A stretch of DNA of 64,000 nucleotides from Hermatobates lingyangjiaoensis (GCA_026182355.1 JAPFBL010000324.1:186001-250000), one strand, 5' to 3'; shown: positions 46,804 through 59,821, counted from the first letter of the stretch. Notes: generated from the sequence alone by a model not told the origin. Numbers and translations are program-made.

Positions 46804-48369
46804 CTGTAAAATCAAAACATTGCATACTAGATAACTCATGAAAATATTAAAAACTTTTAAGAACATAAACTACATTATTAGATAAAAAAAAAGTCTGGAA
46901 TTGCCTCAACTTTACTTTAAGTAAACATCTAAGTATCAAAAATCTTGATTAATTAATAAAAAATTACTCCTTAAAGAAAGTTTATTTAGTTTTGGTTTTA
47001 TCATACTGTGGCTATCGTGTAGACCTATTATCAACCTCATAGATAAACAATTAAATAATTCCATTCGTCTTAATGTTACTATATCCATTTTATCAGTCAT
47101 AGCATAATTTTAGATTAGTGTTCTAGAACTTGTAGGAATGGCGGAGTTGCGAAGTAGGGATTACCAGTCGGACAGAAGAACCACTGCTTCAAAATTTAAT
47201 ACATTTCATCCAAATATTGACTTACTTTACAAATCACAGCCATTTACAAATTGTTTTAATAACAAAAACAACTAATATATAAAGTATTGTAAGTCATGTT
47301 TGTGTAAAAGTGACAACCCCGTTGTGTTAGAAATAATAATCAGTGCATATTCATAGGCTTACAAAAAAAAATAATAGCTTTGATCATTTCTTGCTAAAAT
47401 GCCTTGACCATTTTCTTGATACAATGACCTTCTGTTATCCGTTTTTTTTTTCTCTTCGGTATGTTACTTCATTTTTATCTATGTACTGAACACTACATGG
47501 ATTAAAATCGAAATTTGTCAAAAACTAATGGAGAGTTGGATCCATTTCCCAACTTGATGAATCAAGTTCATATTATTCCCCAAAAAAGGTTCTATAATAT
47601 AGATGTGCTGATAGTTTTAATTATACATAAGTAACTTTATGAGCAAATATATGACTTGACTCACTTTTTATTCTACTAATTTACTGAATCTAGTGTTGAC
47701 ATTTTATGGATTATTATGACATTTTCATTATTAACATATCTGCATGTTATTACGAACTTTCCGAGAATTTCAGACCAAAAAGATCAAGTTTGTGTTAAAA
47801 TATAATAATTTTCACAAATGATTTGATTGGTTCTGGAAGCTGTACTGGTCAAACTGTTTAGTGGATCGTAATGAAATTATTTCAAAACGTAGCTTTTTGG
47901 AAAAATGAACTTTAGACTTTTTTATGGAAGTTACTTTGATTGAAAAGAGGCATTATAGTACATTTATGAATACTAGTTTGAGAAACTAGACATTTAACTC
48001 TATATTTGACATCCTTGTTGATTTACAACGCGCTTTTTAAGTCGAACACTATAAATGGATACACCGAAAACTAAATTCTTTTCGGGGCTCTCAGACGTTT
48101 TCTCAAGCAATTAGATGAAAACATACGCAAGTGGAGTAATAAACTGCTAAAAATTTCATAATTAGTTCTAGTAACGAATAACTTCATTGTACTAGCCAGT
48201 TTATATCTGATAGATCAGTTTTAGTTATAGCAATGATAACTCAAACACACATAATACACTGAGTATTTCGGTGATGGGTTTCTGTAAGATCTTTGTGTTT
48301 CAGTTTTCGACAATAACTCAATTCCTTCACTTGTCGTTTTATGCTCTTATCCTTTAGTTTAGAGTGGGC

Positions 48370-49380
48370 AAACTCTTTGGCTCGCGGGCCACATTGACTT
48401 CAAAAATATATCAGGCGGGCCGGAGTGAAAGACGAATCTCAACCCAGAAACACGATCTCTATTTTTTATATTTTACCCTCGTTTAGAATAAATGAAAAAC
48501 ACAGAATAATTTAATTTCAAATTCCTTATAAGACCAATTTCTTTTAAATATATGACTCATTACAAAAAATATAGTCATCTGTTCTTCATCATATTGGTAT
48601 TTTATTCCACTCTAATTTCCTTTGATGGTGTTTTGATACCTCTGAATAATTCACTTTTAGATGCTGGAAAATGTGTTCACGTACCAAATATTCTTTCCAT
48701 TTATTCGATAGAATTATTAAACTTAGTTTTGTATTTTTGAAAATTATTTTGTTGTTGTTGTTATTTCTCATCATAAAAAGGACTCAGCATTTTTGTTCTG
48801 TCACATGTCCTTTCTAATATTGTCGAAAACTTAATAATTTTATGAGAATATTAACACTATTGTTTTGAAAGCCCACGCCTCTTTACCACGATAGGAAATG
48901 TGATATTTTACTTTCAAAAATTAACTTTCCACTGACTCGGAAAACTCATCGAATTAAACCTTGGCTAGGAGCCTTGAACGCAATTGTGAAATTTCAATAG
49001 TTTTCACATTTTTTCTCATGGCCTCTAAAATAACTTTATTGGGATGCCAAAATACACTACTTTTTGTATTTTTTTGGATCAACGTTACCACTTTTACCAA
49101 TTATGAATGACTAAAGAACCTCTTCGACAGTTTAACTTTGTTTGTTGTTTACATTTTTTACAAGTAAGATGATATTTTTGTTATGCAAAAACACGACGAA
49201 GTCAGGTTTCATGTTTACTAACTTCTAACATTCATTAAAAAAAAATTAAAAAATATTTATACCCAAGAGAAAAATACACACCCAAAAATTTAGCTCGCGT
49301 CTATGACTATAAGTCTTGAAGAACTATCGGGCCGGATTGAAAAGAGCAACCTACGGCCTGTGGGATGCGATAACTTCTGA
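48370..49380. mobile_element. Degraded hAT-like element
   Basis: The left part reads GTGGGCAAACTCTTTGGCTC, then GCGGGCCACAT and GGCGGGCCGGAG, and the right part has CGGGCCGGATTG and TACGGCCTGTGGG. GGGCAAAC near one end with inverted GGCCCGC-rich subterminal blocks is typical of Charlie-type hAT elements. The interior has no usable transposase frame. The right terminus and the target duplication are eroded. Confidence 0.5.
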
Positions 49381-50861
49381 TGTGGATGAATCTAAATACA
49401 ATAACATGAACTTTTGGAAATTTGAAAATGGCAATCGCTAAATGCATATTAGTTAAATGAAACTACTCTTAATTTCTTTTGTCAAAAATATTCATTGACA
49501 GGAAGAAACTACCAAATTTTGGAATTTACTAAAATATAAACGCATCTATTATAAATTTTTTTATAATTATACCAATCATAATTGGAGGATTTAGAAACTG
49601 ACTGGTACTATTTATAACTGGATCTCCAGATATAGCATTTCAATAATATAAACTGCAATTATCTTCCTAGGATATAAGACAATTTTATACTTACGAATGT
49701 TTCATTATGGAGGATTTTTAAATTAATTTTACCAGTTTCTGTTCTAATGTCCCGTTAAAACTGAGGTCGTCAACATGCAAGCATTACGAATTCTTTAGAT
49801 CGTTAGTTCTTTGTCCTGCCACATTGTTTCTTTTTCAAGATAATATAAATACATTAAAAAAGGAAATCTTCTTTCTGCTATATGTCTGCTGTAACACAGA
49901 GCTCAGTTGTGATGGCATTATTCTTATTGGTAATGATCGACACACATAAAAGATAGAGTAACTTTGGTCTAACTCCACGCACATAAGAGGTAGGTCTAGA
50001 CTCATAAGCAGGTCTATTTCAGACCTGTGTTGTGATTGAATGATGCTGTGTCCATTCTCCCTTCACTCCATAATCAGATATCCTGAAGAACATCAACACT
50101 TGTTCAAAACGTGTTGTTTTTTTAATAAAACTTGTTTACCTAGTAAACTATTTCATGCTTTTCAATAACCAGCATTAGAAGTTCCTTTCAGCCTACCAAC
50201 ATAAAAGCATTATGTACCACTAGCTAATGTGTAAAGTAAGTTTTTTCTTAATTTGAAGGATGAGTAGACTGCAGTAAATATGACACCCTGTAATCTTTTT
50301 TAAAGACTTATAGTTAAGCATGTAATTAGCTGTTGGAGGATCACCACAGAGCCATAAATAGATCGTTAGTCCTAATGGGGGACACTTTAAGACAAACAGA
50401 TTTCACTTATCTTAAGGACATCCACTTTTAACTTTCAGTCGTAATCAAAACTCATTATCCTTAATTATAAATTAATTAGTATTTTATAACTAAAGTTAGT
50501 AACTTAACCTCTTATACAAATATTATTTCTGTAAGAATATTAATTTTATATTATCAAAGTGTTATTTTATCAAAAATTGAGAAAAATAAAATAATTAAAA
50601 GTAAAAACGTTATAAGTTTTTATTTTTAACTTGTAATATACGCTTCTCCTATGAATTCATTATGTGTGAGAAATGTACATTAGCAGTGAATGGTTAAAAA
50701 TACAACTAAAGGATTTTACGGAAAAAATCTCAAAAAGTCTATGATTTGTGTTCCCAGAAAAGCTTTGGTAAGACTATGTTAATTTAAAAAGAAATTATCA
50801 ACATGCAATAAGAAAAAGCTGCTTAAATTTATTTTATTTTTATATTAGTTTGTGTTAGGTT

Positions 50862-50960
50862 CCAGCGGCCGTCCCAAAAGAGAACACATATAGACTACAA
50901 AATTAGCCCTTTGTGATACCTCACAATGAGTATTTTCCACTTTGGAAGTCCAACTCAAGT
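50862..50960 (-). repeat. SINE tail, minus copy
   Basis: The minus strand has GTGAGGTATCACAAAGGGCT, a diverged copy of the family's tail with GGGACGGCCGCTGG in place of the usual end. Confidence 0.5.
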
Positions 50961-51231
50961 TTATTTAGCGTAAGGACCTTTAGAGGATAGCGAAAACAAG
51001 AGGAACTGGGATTCACTACAAGGACACAGAAAATCAAAAATATTTCTGGGCAAGTTGGAGAATAGGTAATTCTTGTATTGTGTGAGAAGGAGGAGGAATA
51101 ATCTAAGGATTTTAACCGTATTCCTAACGAGTAACGGCAAATCTAATGGTCGTCTGCAAAGAAAGTGGGCATTATCAATGATGGTTTGTACAGATTTTTC
51201 AAAAAAGAGGAAAAAGCACTGTTACACTTAC

Positions 51232-51400
51232 GGACTGGACTGGCTGTCAATAAAACCATAGAAGAACTTATACCGCTGGATCCGCTGGAGTGACATTTTT
51301 CGAGAGCCACAAATAATCCTTTATAGAGCTGTAGGTTGGCAGCCAACCCTGATATATACGAATAAAGGAAAAATAAAAGGAGTTTTAGTATAATTTGCAT
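51232..51400 (-). CDS. Gene 1 candidate exon 1: signal peptide (tentative)
   Basis: An ATG opens a hydrophobic stretch, MQIILKLLLFFLYSYISGLA, that looks like a cleavable signal peptide. It is followed by about 36 residues and a strong donor (GTAAGTG). The exon ends with one base of a codon, exactly the phase needed by the WSC1 exon at 46803, and the join gives a histidine codon. The intron would be 4.4 kb. An upstream in-frame ATG at 51460 exists, but the hydrophobic core starts at 51400. There is no homology support for residues 21-56, so this may be a chance open frame. RNA evidence would be needed to accept it. Confidence 0.3.
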
Positions 51401-51867
51401 ATTGTTTAGAATGCACTGGACTTTGTGACAAATGGCGAGAGGGGTGCAAGGGCTACGCAATGCTGAGAAGCCCTGCTCAAGATTTAATATTGCTTGCTGA
51501 ATTGACGTTACAACGGTAGATGTTAATAAGCTTTTTAAAACTCAAACAACACTATGCTTTGGCAAATTTTAAATGTTTTTTTTTAACTGATGTAATATTC
51601 TTACAAAATTTCAATTACTAAATTACATTAAATGGTGTATTCTAAGATATGTCCATATAATTCTTTATACGATGCTAAAAGGCTTGATGGTTCTTCAAAA
51701 TATTTGAAAATTTCCTAGAAGCAATTAGAGCCAATTCTATATAACATATATATACATATATTAGAAGACTATTTTTATCTGAAGTAATTACCGTTTGAGA
51801 TCTTTCTGCTCACACGCTCGGTTGCCGTTCCACGAAATAAGCAAACTAAATTGTTTCATGAATGCAG

Positions 51868-51983
51868 ATAATACGAAGGTAGACGAACTAATTCAGCATA
51901 TTATTGATGCATACACAGAACACGCGATTAAAGGGTTAGAAAAACTCTTGGTAGTCCAAGATGTACTCTATGACATAGCAAGT
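51868..51983 (+). CDS. Unassigned exon candidate, plus strand
   Basis: The interval lies between an AG acceptor (ATGCAG) and a good GTGAGT donor. It is open and encodes a hydrophilic, helix-like segment containing KVDELIQHIIDAYTEHAIKG and VLYDIAS. No family is recognised and no neighbouring exon was found that matches it. It may be a fragment of a transposase. Confidence 0.2.
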
Positions 51984-53892
51984 GTGAGTTGTCCATAATA
52001 CATGGTTGCCTTGTAAATGTCTATTGATAGCAATAGATTAAACCATGGTCCCTACCGTATATCCATTGCCAACCATTCAAACAATAATTAAGGTTTCTTT
52101 GCATTTACAATAATTTTATTCACGTTTACTGCCAAGTAGATAATTTGTTTTACAGGTATGTAGCACAAAATCAATTATGCATTTATCTTTATGATAGCTA
52201 GTATTGCATTGTCTAATAATAATAGTATTCTGGAAACTATAATGGTCAAATCTCCATCCTCGTTTAACTTATGTTTTTAACTTCTTTCTGATAAGAAGAG
52301 GTTAGTAAAACAATATTTCAAACATTTATTTAATAAGGAATGCCTCTTAAAGCAATATGTGATAAATGAACTGGAAATTTGATCAACAAGTTCTTATCGA
52401 GGGTTCAGCTCGATAATCAAAATTTATTTTGTGCTTCAATTATTAAATAAGTTAATAGTGAAGATAACTTAAGTATATTTTTAATTTAAGAGAACTTTTA
52501 AGTATATTATTCATAAATTAAATTAAATTTAACTTGAGAGTCAATTGCATAACATGTTACATTAATGCTTGAATTTTTGATATATCAAATAGATATATTT
52601 CTATTTACTTTATCGAAGTTTTTGCCATTTTCTATTTATCAGCCTATAATTAATCAAACTGCTTTCGATAGATAGTGGGGAGTAGGGGTTATTAGCATTT
52701 AAATTTAAAGGAATCAGTGAGCCATTGCGAATGAGTTCAAGACCCACTGAAATAACTGGACTGTATGCATTTCATCGATGCCTAATGTGTTTCCTCAAAT
52801 TTCTCAAAGAAGTTGTGACAAAAATAAATGATCAGATAGTGTTCTCACGTTAGTCACAAAAAAAACTGAAATGCACAAAACCAATTGTTTAGCTTATGCA
52901 TGGATCAACTTCGAGAAGTCAACGTCTAAGATAATGTCTCTGCTAACGAACCATGGGCTGCTCACGTGGCAGCAAAATCAAAACAATAGTAAATAAATAG
53001 GCATGAGAAAAAGTCAACTTGAGCTAAGGAAGTCAATATGAAGGAGGTAATTCCCAGAACAAAGGTTTTAAGAAAAGGAATATGTTTTGTTTTGTCTTGA
53101 AAAGGGGGGGAAGAGGATAGGACTTTAAATTAAGCGAATCGCGTGGTATAGAACAGAAGGCGTGCCGAGTTTGTAAATGGGTTGTTTTAATTGCTGACTG
53201 TGTTTGCTCCAACGTGACTCATTCAGCCCAAGTTACATCGCGTCATATGGCTGGAAACAACTTGATAACCCCGAATGTCTCCCCCCCCCCTCCATCTTTC
53301 ACGTGTTAACACTCATCCTGAAACTAAAAACTGCTTCGACACCCATCGCTTCGAATGCCGTGACCAAGTTAAAAAGGACTTTTTGTAATGTGTAGCATCC
53401 TCATTTCTATGAGAATAACATGTATAATCTGCCCTTATGACAAGGATAAAATCATGCACTGAATTAAAATAAGGGTAAGGGTTTGTAGACATTTAAACAT
53501 CAAATCGCTAGAAGCAATATACTATTTTCTATATATGTACTTATAAAACTCCGATCTTCTTGCTTAAATATTTTCATTAAAAATTGCCTCCAATTTGCAG
53601 GTAAAAATTGGAATACCTGTTAATTCCAGTTTATGACGAATTATTCAAATAAATATTAAAGAAAACAGTGAGTAATATATTACATTACAAAAATTGAGAA
53701 AAATTAAAAATAATTTCTCTCCACTCAAGTAATGTAAAATTAACGACTCCAGATGTAAAATCTGTTTATGTTATAGAATAAACCTGACAAAATTTTCTAT
53801 GAATGATCTCAGTCCTATTTTTGCCTATTTTTGGAAATCTTGTTGTTTAGACGATGTTTTTTGTAGTTCACGTATTGTACTGTTAATTCTTG

Positions 53893-53929
<37 letters not shown>

Positions 53930-53997
53930 TAACGACGGATGTCGAAATATCGAAGTGAGTTCTGTAGTGTCTTTCTGTGTTCTTTTCTATGTGTTAA

Positions 53998-54029
<32 letters not shown>

Positions 54030-54170
54030 CAAAACTAAAGTTTATCGGGACTCGGTTAGTTCTTCAGGTTCAAATTAAACTCTCATTGCCAACGTTTCGG
54101 TTTTTAATTAAAACCTTTTTCATCAGAACTGACCGAGTCCCGATGTAGTTCAGTTTTGTTTCTATTCCAC
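54030..54170. repeat. Inverted repeat flanking family J motif
   Basis: The arms read TTTATCGGGACTCGGT at the left and GACCGAGTCCCGATG at the right, around the family J hammerhead-like motif. The left side abuts a (TA)n tract. The same ACTGACCGAGTCCCGATAA end occurs at 32650-32675 in gene 1. Confidence 0.6.
54088..54130 (-). ncRNA. Hammerhead ribozyme-like motif, family J
   Basis: The minus strand reads AGTT, CTGATGA (54126-54120), a long stem II GGTTTT with AAAACC, GAAA (54098-54095), AACGTT, GGC. Stem II is perfect, while stem I relies on G-U pairs. Decayed relatives with CTATGAA cores occur at 31090-31240, 32588-32640 and 34020-34060. Confidence 0.55.
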
Positions 54171-54258
54171 GTTCGATACTTTTATCAATATATATATGTC
54201 ACATAAACACGTGATATAACAATCAATGATCAAACCACAATATGAAATGAGAAAACAA

Positions 54259-54301
54259 GATTAAGATCTTTCAACCGTAACAAGCCGTCTTCGTCAGAGT
54301 C
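54259..54301 (-). ncRNA. Hammerhead ribozyme-like motif, family A
   Basis: The minus strand has GACT, CTGACGA (54297-54291), GAAA (54272-54269), GATCTT and AATC. One stem I pair is lost (AATC for AGTC). The flanks are the same as in the other family A copies, and (TA)n follows at 54314. Confidence 0.5.
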
Positions 54302-54959
54302 AAAAACCCAACTGATATATATAATATATATATATATATATTATCAGAAATCGGTCAGTTTTCCTTGTTCAAATCAATTCAAAGTCAACGTTTCGATTAA
54401 ACAGTCGTATTTGGTTAAACATTAAACAGATGTATGAAATTCTGATGTATATATAATAAACTATTACATTAGAGGTTTAAAATGATTAATGTTAGGAATA
54501 TAAAGTTAACACAATTTCAGCTTAAATACGAATGTTCTAAGGTAATATTATAAAGATACATTCCTTTCATTAATGTTATTTTATGTTGAGTAAAATAAAT
54601 GGAATATTTCAATTCACAGGTTTTGTTTTTTTTTTAAATATACTTGATTGTATATATACCTTGAATTGATGTTTCTTAATTTCTGTAATAAAATAAATGA
54701 ACCTTTTTACTTTTATTTTTTTTTTATTAAAAATATAGTTATTGTGTATATATCTTGATTCACGTTAAGAATACTATATCAAATGTTTGTACTATATAAT
54801 AATATTTTTTTCATGTTTTAATAACAAGAAATAGCAATTTCAGTTATTCATGTCAATCAAGTTCAGTGAATGTATTTTATTACCTGTTGCTACAATTACT
54901 TAACACTGAGTGACACATGATGCCACGGGTCGACTAGTTATTTATAATGATTGAATTCA

Positions 54960-55150
54960 GTGTCAAACAGTTCTCAAAAAATCTTGAAGCCAACGTTTCA
55001 TGTGTATTTCTATATATCTTCAGGGTCTGGTATTTTTCATTTCCTAAAAGACTTTACACTGTTAGTGAACCAAGAATGTAAAGTATTTGAGTAAATGAAA
55101 AATACCATGCCCTGAAGACATCTAGAAATATAGACGAAACTTGAGCTTAA
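54960..55150. repeat. Inverted repeat with two family B hammerhead-like motifs
   Basis: The left arm (minus) has CTGAAGA at 55023-55017 and GAAA at 54999-54996. The right arm (plus) has CTGAAGA at 55112-55118 and GAAA at 55136-55139. The arms share GTATTTTTCATTT in opposite orientation. Stem I is weakened in both arms. Confidence 0.55.
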
Positions 55151-55424
55151 TGGTGCTTTTTTTTGAGAATTTTTTTTTTGAGAAACTGGACCAAACCTCG
55201 AAAAAGAAAAACAATGTAGAATATATGTGGTTTAGATAAGAAAAATTTAAATTATATCATAGAAACAATAGATCAACATAAATGAAAACACTTCTTTTAA
55301 AAATAGAAAACATTTATGAACAAAAGTATTTTTCGAGCTTACTCATGTTTATGTGTGTATTCATTTTTTTTTCTATTATAAACATTGACAATGTCCATGA
55401 GAAGAAGTGAGTTCTTTTATCTAT

Positions 55425-55540
55425 AGAAACAAAGCAAGAAATAATCGCCAAATATGAAAATGGGATGCAGTTGACTGAACTCGTGAAAGAATACTCGTAA
55501 GTGCGAAACCTTCTACTGTTGGCACAATACTTGAAGTAGA
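55425..55540 (+). pseudogene. pogo/Tigger transposase N-terminal helix-turn-helix fragment
   Basis: The plus frame reads ETKQEIIAKYENGMQLTELV, KEYS, then after a frameshift KPSTVGTIL. This resembles the KLEIIxKxExGxxxxxLAxEYGxxKSTxxTIL start of Tigger/CENP-B-type transposases. The rest of the transposase is absent. Confidence 0.55.
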
Positions 55541-55589
55541 CGAATGGAATAAAATCTACTACTCGGCTAAGGCGTTGGCTTGTTCCCTT

Positions 55590-55930
55590 CCACAACACAC
55601 ACTATCAAGTCCCAAATAACTGCTCTTGTACTTCCAAACACTGTGTCTACCGTTCGTAATGCACCAAATGTGATTCGTTCTACAAAGGTCAAGAGCACCT
55701 TACGTTAAGAGACCACCGACCTTAGTTTCTGCATGAACGATCATAGAGCTTCCGTCAACAACCACTCCTATTTTCCAATCACTATTCATTCCAATAGCCA
55801 CGGACTCCCCTTTATTTAGTGATACCGGTTACAGATTCTGCGACAAATACCCTCTGATTGTCAAGATCTTACTCTACGAGCCTCCAAAGAAGTCCATATT
55901 TTGCTGCTCAATACGTAGTGTATCTGGCCT
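55590..55930 (+). mobile_element. Penelope-like GIY-YIG endonuclease remnant
   Basis: In different frames the plus strand gives CTKCDSFYKGQEHLTLRDH, then NDHRASVNNHSYFPITIHSN, SHG and SDTGYRFCDKYPL. The order CxxCxxxYxGxxxxxLxxR...HRAS...HxxxHG...GYxxxDxxP is that of the PLE endonuclease. Several stops and frameshifts show it is old. Ribozyme-like inverted repeats of PLE type lie 450 bp to the left. Confidence 0.55.
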
Positions 55931-57843
55931 TAATCTAAAGGGATAATGCTTCAATTAATTAATTAGTGAATTGTCTTTGCATTAGTTTTTATTTTATTAT
56001 TATTTTGTATTTTTTATTATCTAATACACCTTTTTATTATTCATTTTATGTTATTAATATCAATATAATAATTCTCAATATTATTTTAAGTTTCAATTTA
56101 TCCAATTATATTTTTATTAATCCTTAGTCCTCAACTTTTATGTATATACGTTTTCCTCTGTTCTTCTTTAATGTATTATTTGTTCATATTTCCTATCCTA
56201 TAATTGCGTGTTTCGCTTCCATTCACGCTTTTGCATCTCCTCTAAAGACTTTCCAAACAATCCCTCCTTTGTTCCCGTTGTTTTTTAGGAACAACCTAAA
56301 AAATACGTTGTTGATAACTTTAAGCACAAGAATTCACTCTACTTCTCAATAAAATATTTAAAACAAAAGAAAAAATATACATTATTTGTAGCTTAAATGA
56401 CTGCATTTCTTTTATAATATTTTTATAATAATTATAATTTTAATGTTTATATCATTTTTACAATATTTTTATTTATTTAAATATTAATACCTATTTTTAT
56501 TATTTTATTAAATATTTAATAAATAATTTCTGACGTTAATGTGTAAATGGTGAATTAGTGCGATACTTTTTAACATTACCAATTGATTTGACTAAGAGAA
56601 CTAACTAATAAAAGCTTAATTTAAATTTCTTTTATTAAAATCGTTTTTATTTATTTAATTAGGTTTCTATAGTAATTAATAACTACATAAATTAATTAAA
56701 TTAAAAGAAGAGCATTTTTTATAGATAGTATTTATGGAAAATTGGATAAGATATTATAGCATTTGGCGGTACCATTAGTTTCATTTGCGTTTTTTCAATA
56801 ACTGATTAGTATGCTAAGATGACAAATAACCCTTCTTTGTACCAAAGAACATAGTGAAAAAATGAAAACATTATACTTGGATGGATATTAATTTAAAAAT
56901 AAGTTTATTGGAAATACCTGAAGAAGTTAAATAAAATAGTAGAAATAGGCAAATAGCTCTCATTGTTGACACAAGTGTTTCAAAGGAAGGATTTCATTCG
57001 ACGTAGTTTTCAAGCTAAATTTGATTGTTGACCGGCAAGCAAAACAATATCCGGTAACCACTCGCTAAGGAACTTACATAAACACTGGATCATTAATACG
57101 ACTGAACCAACCTTCTTCATACCCCCTCCACTGAGCTCAGGAAGCGGTTAAAAGTGGCCTTGATATGTTAATGAAAACTCTTTGGTTAATAGCTGAAAAT
57201 GGACGAATTGTATTTTACTTATTTACGCTACTGTGCAATTCATATATATATACATATATGCATATGTAAACATAATATATGAACATTAATATTAGATCCT
57301 GATTTTTAAAAGGAATGAATAATACCTATTATTAAATATATTTCTACGAAGGCCTACAGTCAACTTTACTATAAGTAAACATAATATCAAACTTCTTGAT
57401 AACGTAAAGAAATAGCATAAAATTAATATCCGTTTGAAATATAGAACAAAATACTCTATTCCTCATACTTCAACGTTACCCAAAGATAATAGGATTCATA
57501 AGCACAAGAAATCTACATCTTATAATAAGTTTTCTTTTTGGGTGTAACATTTAGATTAATTAGGGCATTTTTGTTAGCAAATCCATCAATTTATGGGAAA
57601 CATCAGAAATTAAATGTTTGATTGGCACTGATTTTTTACATGTAGGAATTTTATTCTTTTTAAGTCTCATATTAATTCATTAAATTATAATTTTTTTATT
57701 AAACCTCTAAACATCAATATTACTTCAGTCACTTATAAAACTTATAAAGTTAATGTAAAAATGAAAATAAATGTCGACGAATCCGATAAGTATAGCGGGT
57801 GATCGATTGGTCCAGGATGAATATTCTTTTTTTTTTATAATAA

Positions 57844-58150
57844 TTGAATGAAACGGTCCAACGGACTTTTAAATGAAAACCAATCAAAAAAAGATAGCTC
57901 ACAGATAGACACAGGAATAACTCACTTCTATATTTCGACCATCGTCGTCTTCAGGAGTCGAAGAGTCCCGCAGGAAGGCAGAGTGGCGACTGCCGCTATA
58001 TGTATATATACATATATGGTATATGTATATATAGATCCGCTCTGCCTTCCTGCGCGACTCTTCGCCTCCTGATGACGACGGTGGTCGAAATATAGAAGTG
58101 AGTTCTTCCTGTGTCTATCTGTGTGCTATCTTCTTTTTAATTGTTTTTTT
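57844..58150. mobile_element. Palindromic family F unit inserted in an older repeat
   Basis: A roughly 300-bp inverted unit (CCGCTCTGCCTTCCTGC-type arms around a TATATACATATATGG centre) interrupts a sequence that is continuous in the related copy at 58540-58600. Both edges show T-rich tract plus ATAAT, possibly a target duplication at an A/T run. Each arm carries a hammerhead-like motif. Confidence 0.55.
58069..58095 (+). ncRNA. Hammerhead ribozyme-like motif, family F, inverted pair with 57930-57954
   Basis: The plus strand reads CTGATGA (58069-58075), stem II GAC...GTC, GAAA (58087-58090) and the palindrome ATAT. The mirror copy on the minus strand has CTGAAGA at 57954-57948 and GAAA at 57936-57933. 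Stem I is not clear. The pair brackets a short (TA)n-rich centre. Confidence 0.5.
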
Positions 58151-58159
58151 TTATAATAT

Positions 58160-59560
58160 TCATAATTGATCTTCGCGGTAATTGATATTTGACGGATTTT
58201 TTGTATAAATTGCTAATTCTCTGTTCAATTTTTTGGCAAAATTATGTTTTTTTATGAACCTTTTAGGGTCAATAGATTTTTTATAGGTAAGAAACTTTTT
58301 ATTCCTCTTAAATTCGTTGATTGACATATTTATTAAGTTTATTTATTAATTATTGACATCTCGTATTAAGTCAATAAATCATTTCAAATTTTTATTAAAC
58401 CTCTAAACATCAATTTTATTTAAATTACTATTTAAATTGAATTGTCAATTCAATGTAAATGCAAAGAATAAACCTAAATGTGAGTCAATGTGAACAATGT
58501 AAATGAATTTAAACAGATCTGACAAGTATAACAGGTGATCCATCAGTCCAGGATGAATATTCATTTTGTATAGTTTCTTTGCTATTTGAGGTAATTGAAA
58601 TTTCACGAATTATTTGTATTCATTGCTAATTTTCTGTTCAATTTGTTGTCAAAATTTCTTGGTTCATTAATGAGCCGTTTAGCGTCAAAAAGGTATTTTT
58701 TGGCAACATAGAATTACCATAACGTCTCTTTGGTTAATGAAATTTTGAAACAAATTATCTCAACTCTTCCCCCACATGATGTTTTATTTTTAGGTATAAT
58801 TTCATTTTGATCTGCCTTGTTTTTCATAAATCTTGTATCCTCCCCACAAGCTTAGCAATCTAAAAACTGTAATTTATTTTTAATTTTTTTATTTTTTCTT
58901 TTCATAAGTAATGTATAGTGGTCATGAAAAAATTGATATATTTACATATTCTGAGGCCTCCAAAGTCCTTTTATGATGTTTTTCGATGACGTACGTGTAT
59001 ATGTGAGTGAGTGAGTGGGCGTATATCCAAAAGTTTGTGGCAATGGCTGCAGTCCACAATCTTTATGGATAAAAGCTCAGATTTTTAAAACAACTGCAAA
59101 TATTTTGATCAATAAATTTTAAAAAATGTTGACTTATGAGTCAATCTGAAAGCTTGTGAGCAAGAAACAAACCATACCGCCTAACGAATCAAAATGATTT
59201 TATACCTATAAATATATAACATTTTTATATTTATATATAATATTTTGTACCTATAGAGCATTATGTGCGGAATGAGTTGTGGTATTTTTTTTTTCAAATT
59301 ATAAAAACCAAAGAAGCATTACGGTGTATTTCATGTTTTCAGGAAATGTTTCTTTGACCTTAAACGACTTATGAAATATAACAATGACATTTTTTTGTAG
59401 AAAAATTGAAAAGAAAATTAGCAATTTGTTTACATTGACTTGGAAATTTTTTTAGTGATTCGACTGAAATAAAATTTATGTTTAGAGGTTTAATGAAAAA
59501 ATTTGAAATGATTTAATGACTTAATATGAGATATAAGAAGAATAAAATTTCTATATATAA
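58160..59560. repeat. Two TTTACTTATAGTAAAG-type copies head to head
   Basis: A minus copy (about 58160-58860) and a plus copy (about 58900-59560, starting at TAAGTAATGTATAGTGGTCA) are joined. The shared blocks are AAACCTCTAAACATCAA on one side and its complement on the other. A related tail with TTATAGTAAAGTTCAGTATA lies at 59760-59785. Confidence 0.5.
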
Positions 59561-59821
59561 AAAATCATAAAAATCATACCTTTTCTTAGTATGATGGATT
59601 TTCCTAACAACATACTCTAATCAATCTATATGTTGTACGATTGAACAAGACTTATCATGGGATGTAAATTTTCTTGTATAATTAATCATATTAATAATGT
59701 CATATTACTAAAAATAAAATAAAAAATCAATTAGCTGTGGAAAAGTTTGTTATGTTTACTTATAGTAAAGTTCAGTATAAGCCACTGCTAAAAATTCAGT
59801 ATAACCTAACTGAGGGTCCTT

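Larger units (their letters stand above)
18122..51400 (-). other. Gene 1 model: secreted WSC x3 - GH16-like beta-1,3-glucan recognition protein
   Basis: Fourteen exons (thirteen well supported, first tentative) read on the minus strand with GT/AG borders and consistent phase, giving 2169 coding bases, 722 residues plus stop. Provisional layout: signal peptide 1-20, WSC domains at about 61-150, 162-252 and 261-350, a Ser/Thr/Pro-rich linker 352-408, and a GH16-fold domain 408-722. WSC domains bind glycans in other proteins. The GH16 part matches the GNBP/beta-1,3-glucan recognition family by landmarks such as FSFRYGRVDIRARLPKGDW and the C-terminal IRVVAL. The acidic active-site residues are absent, so a binding role outside the cell in innate immunity is inferred rather than hydrolysis. 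The usual N-terminal CBM39 of insect members is not seen. Introns run from about 0.45 to 5.9 kb and are rich in transposons. Confidence 0.88.

Noticed and set aside
53799..54148. Plus-strand open frames rich in Tyr and Ile
   Set aside because: They are translations of (TA)n tracts and adjoining repeat.
55314..55598. A 94-codon minus-strand open frame
   Set aside because: It is the antisense of the pogo-like fragment, and the plus strand carries the recognisable motif.
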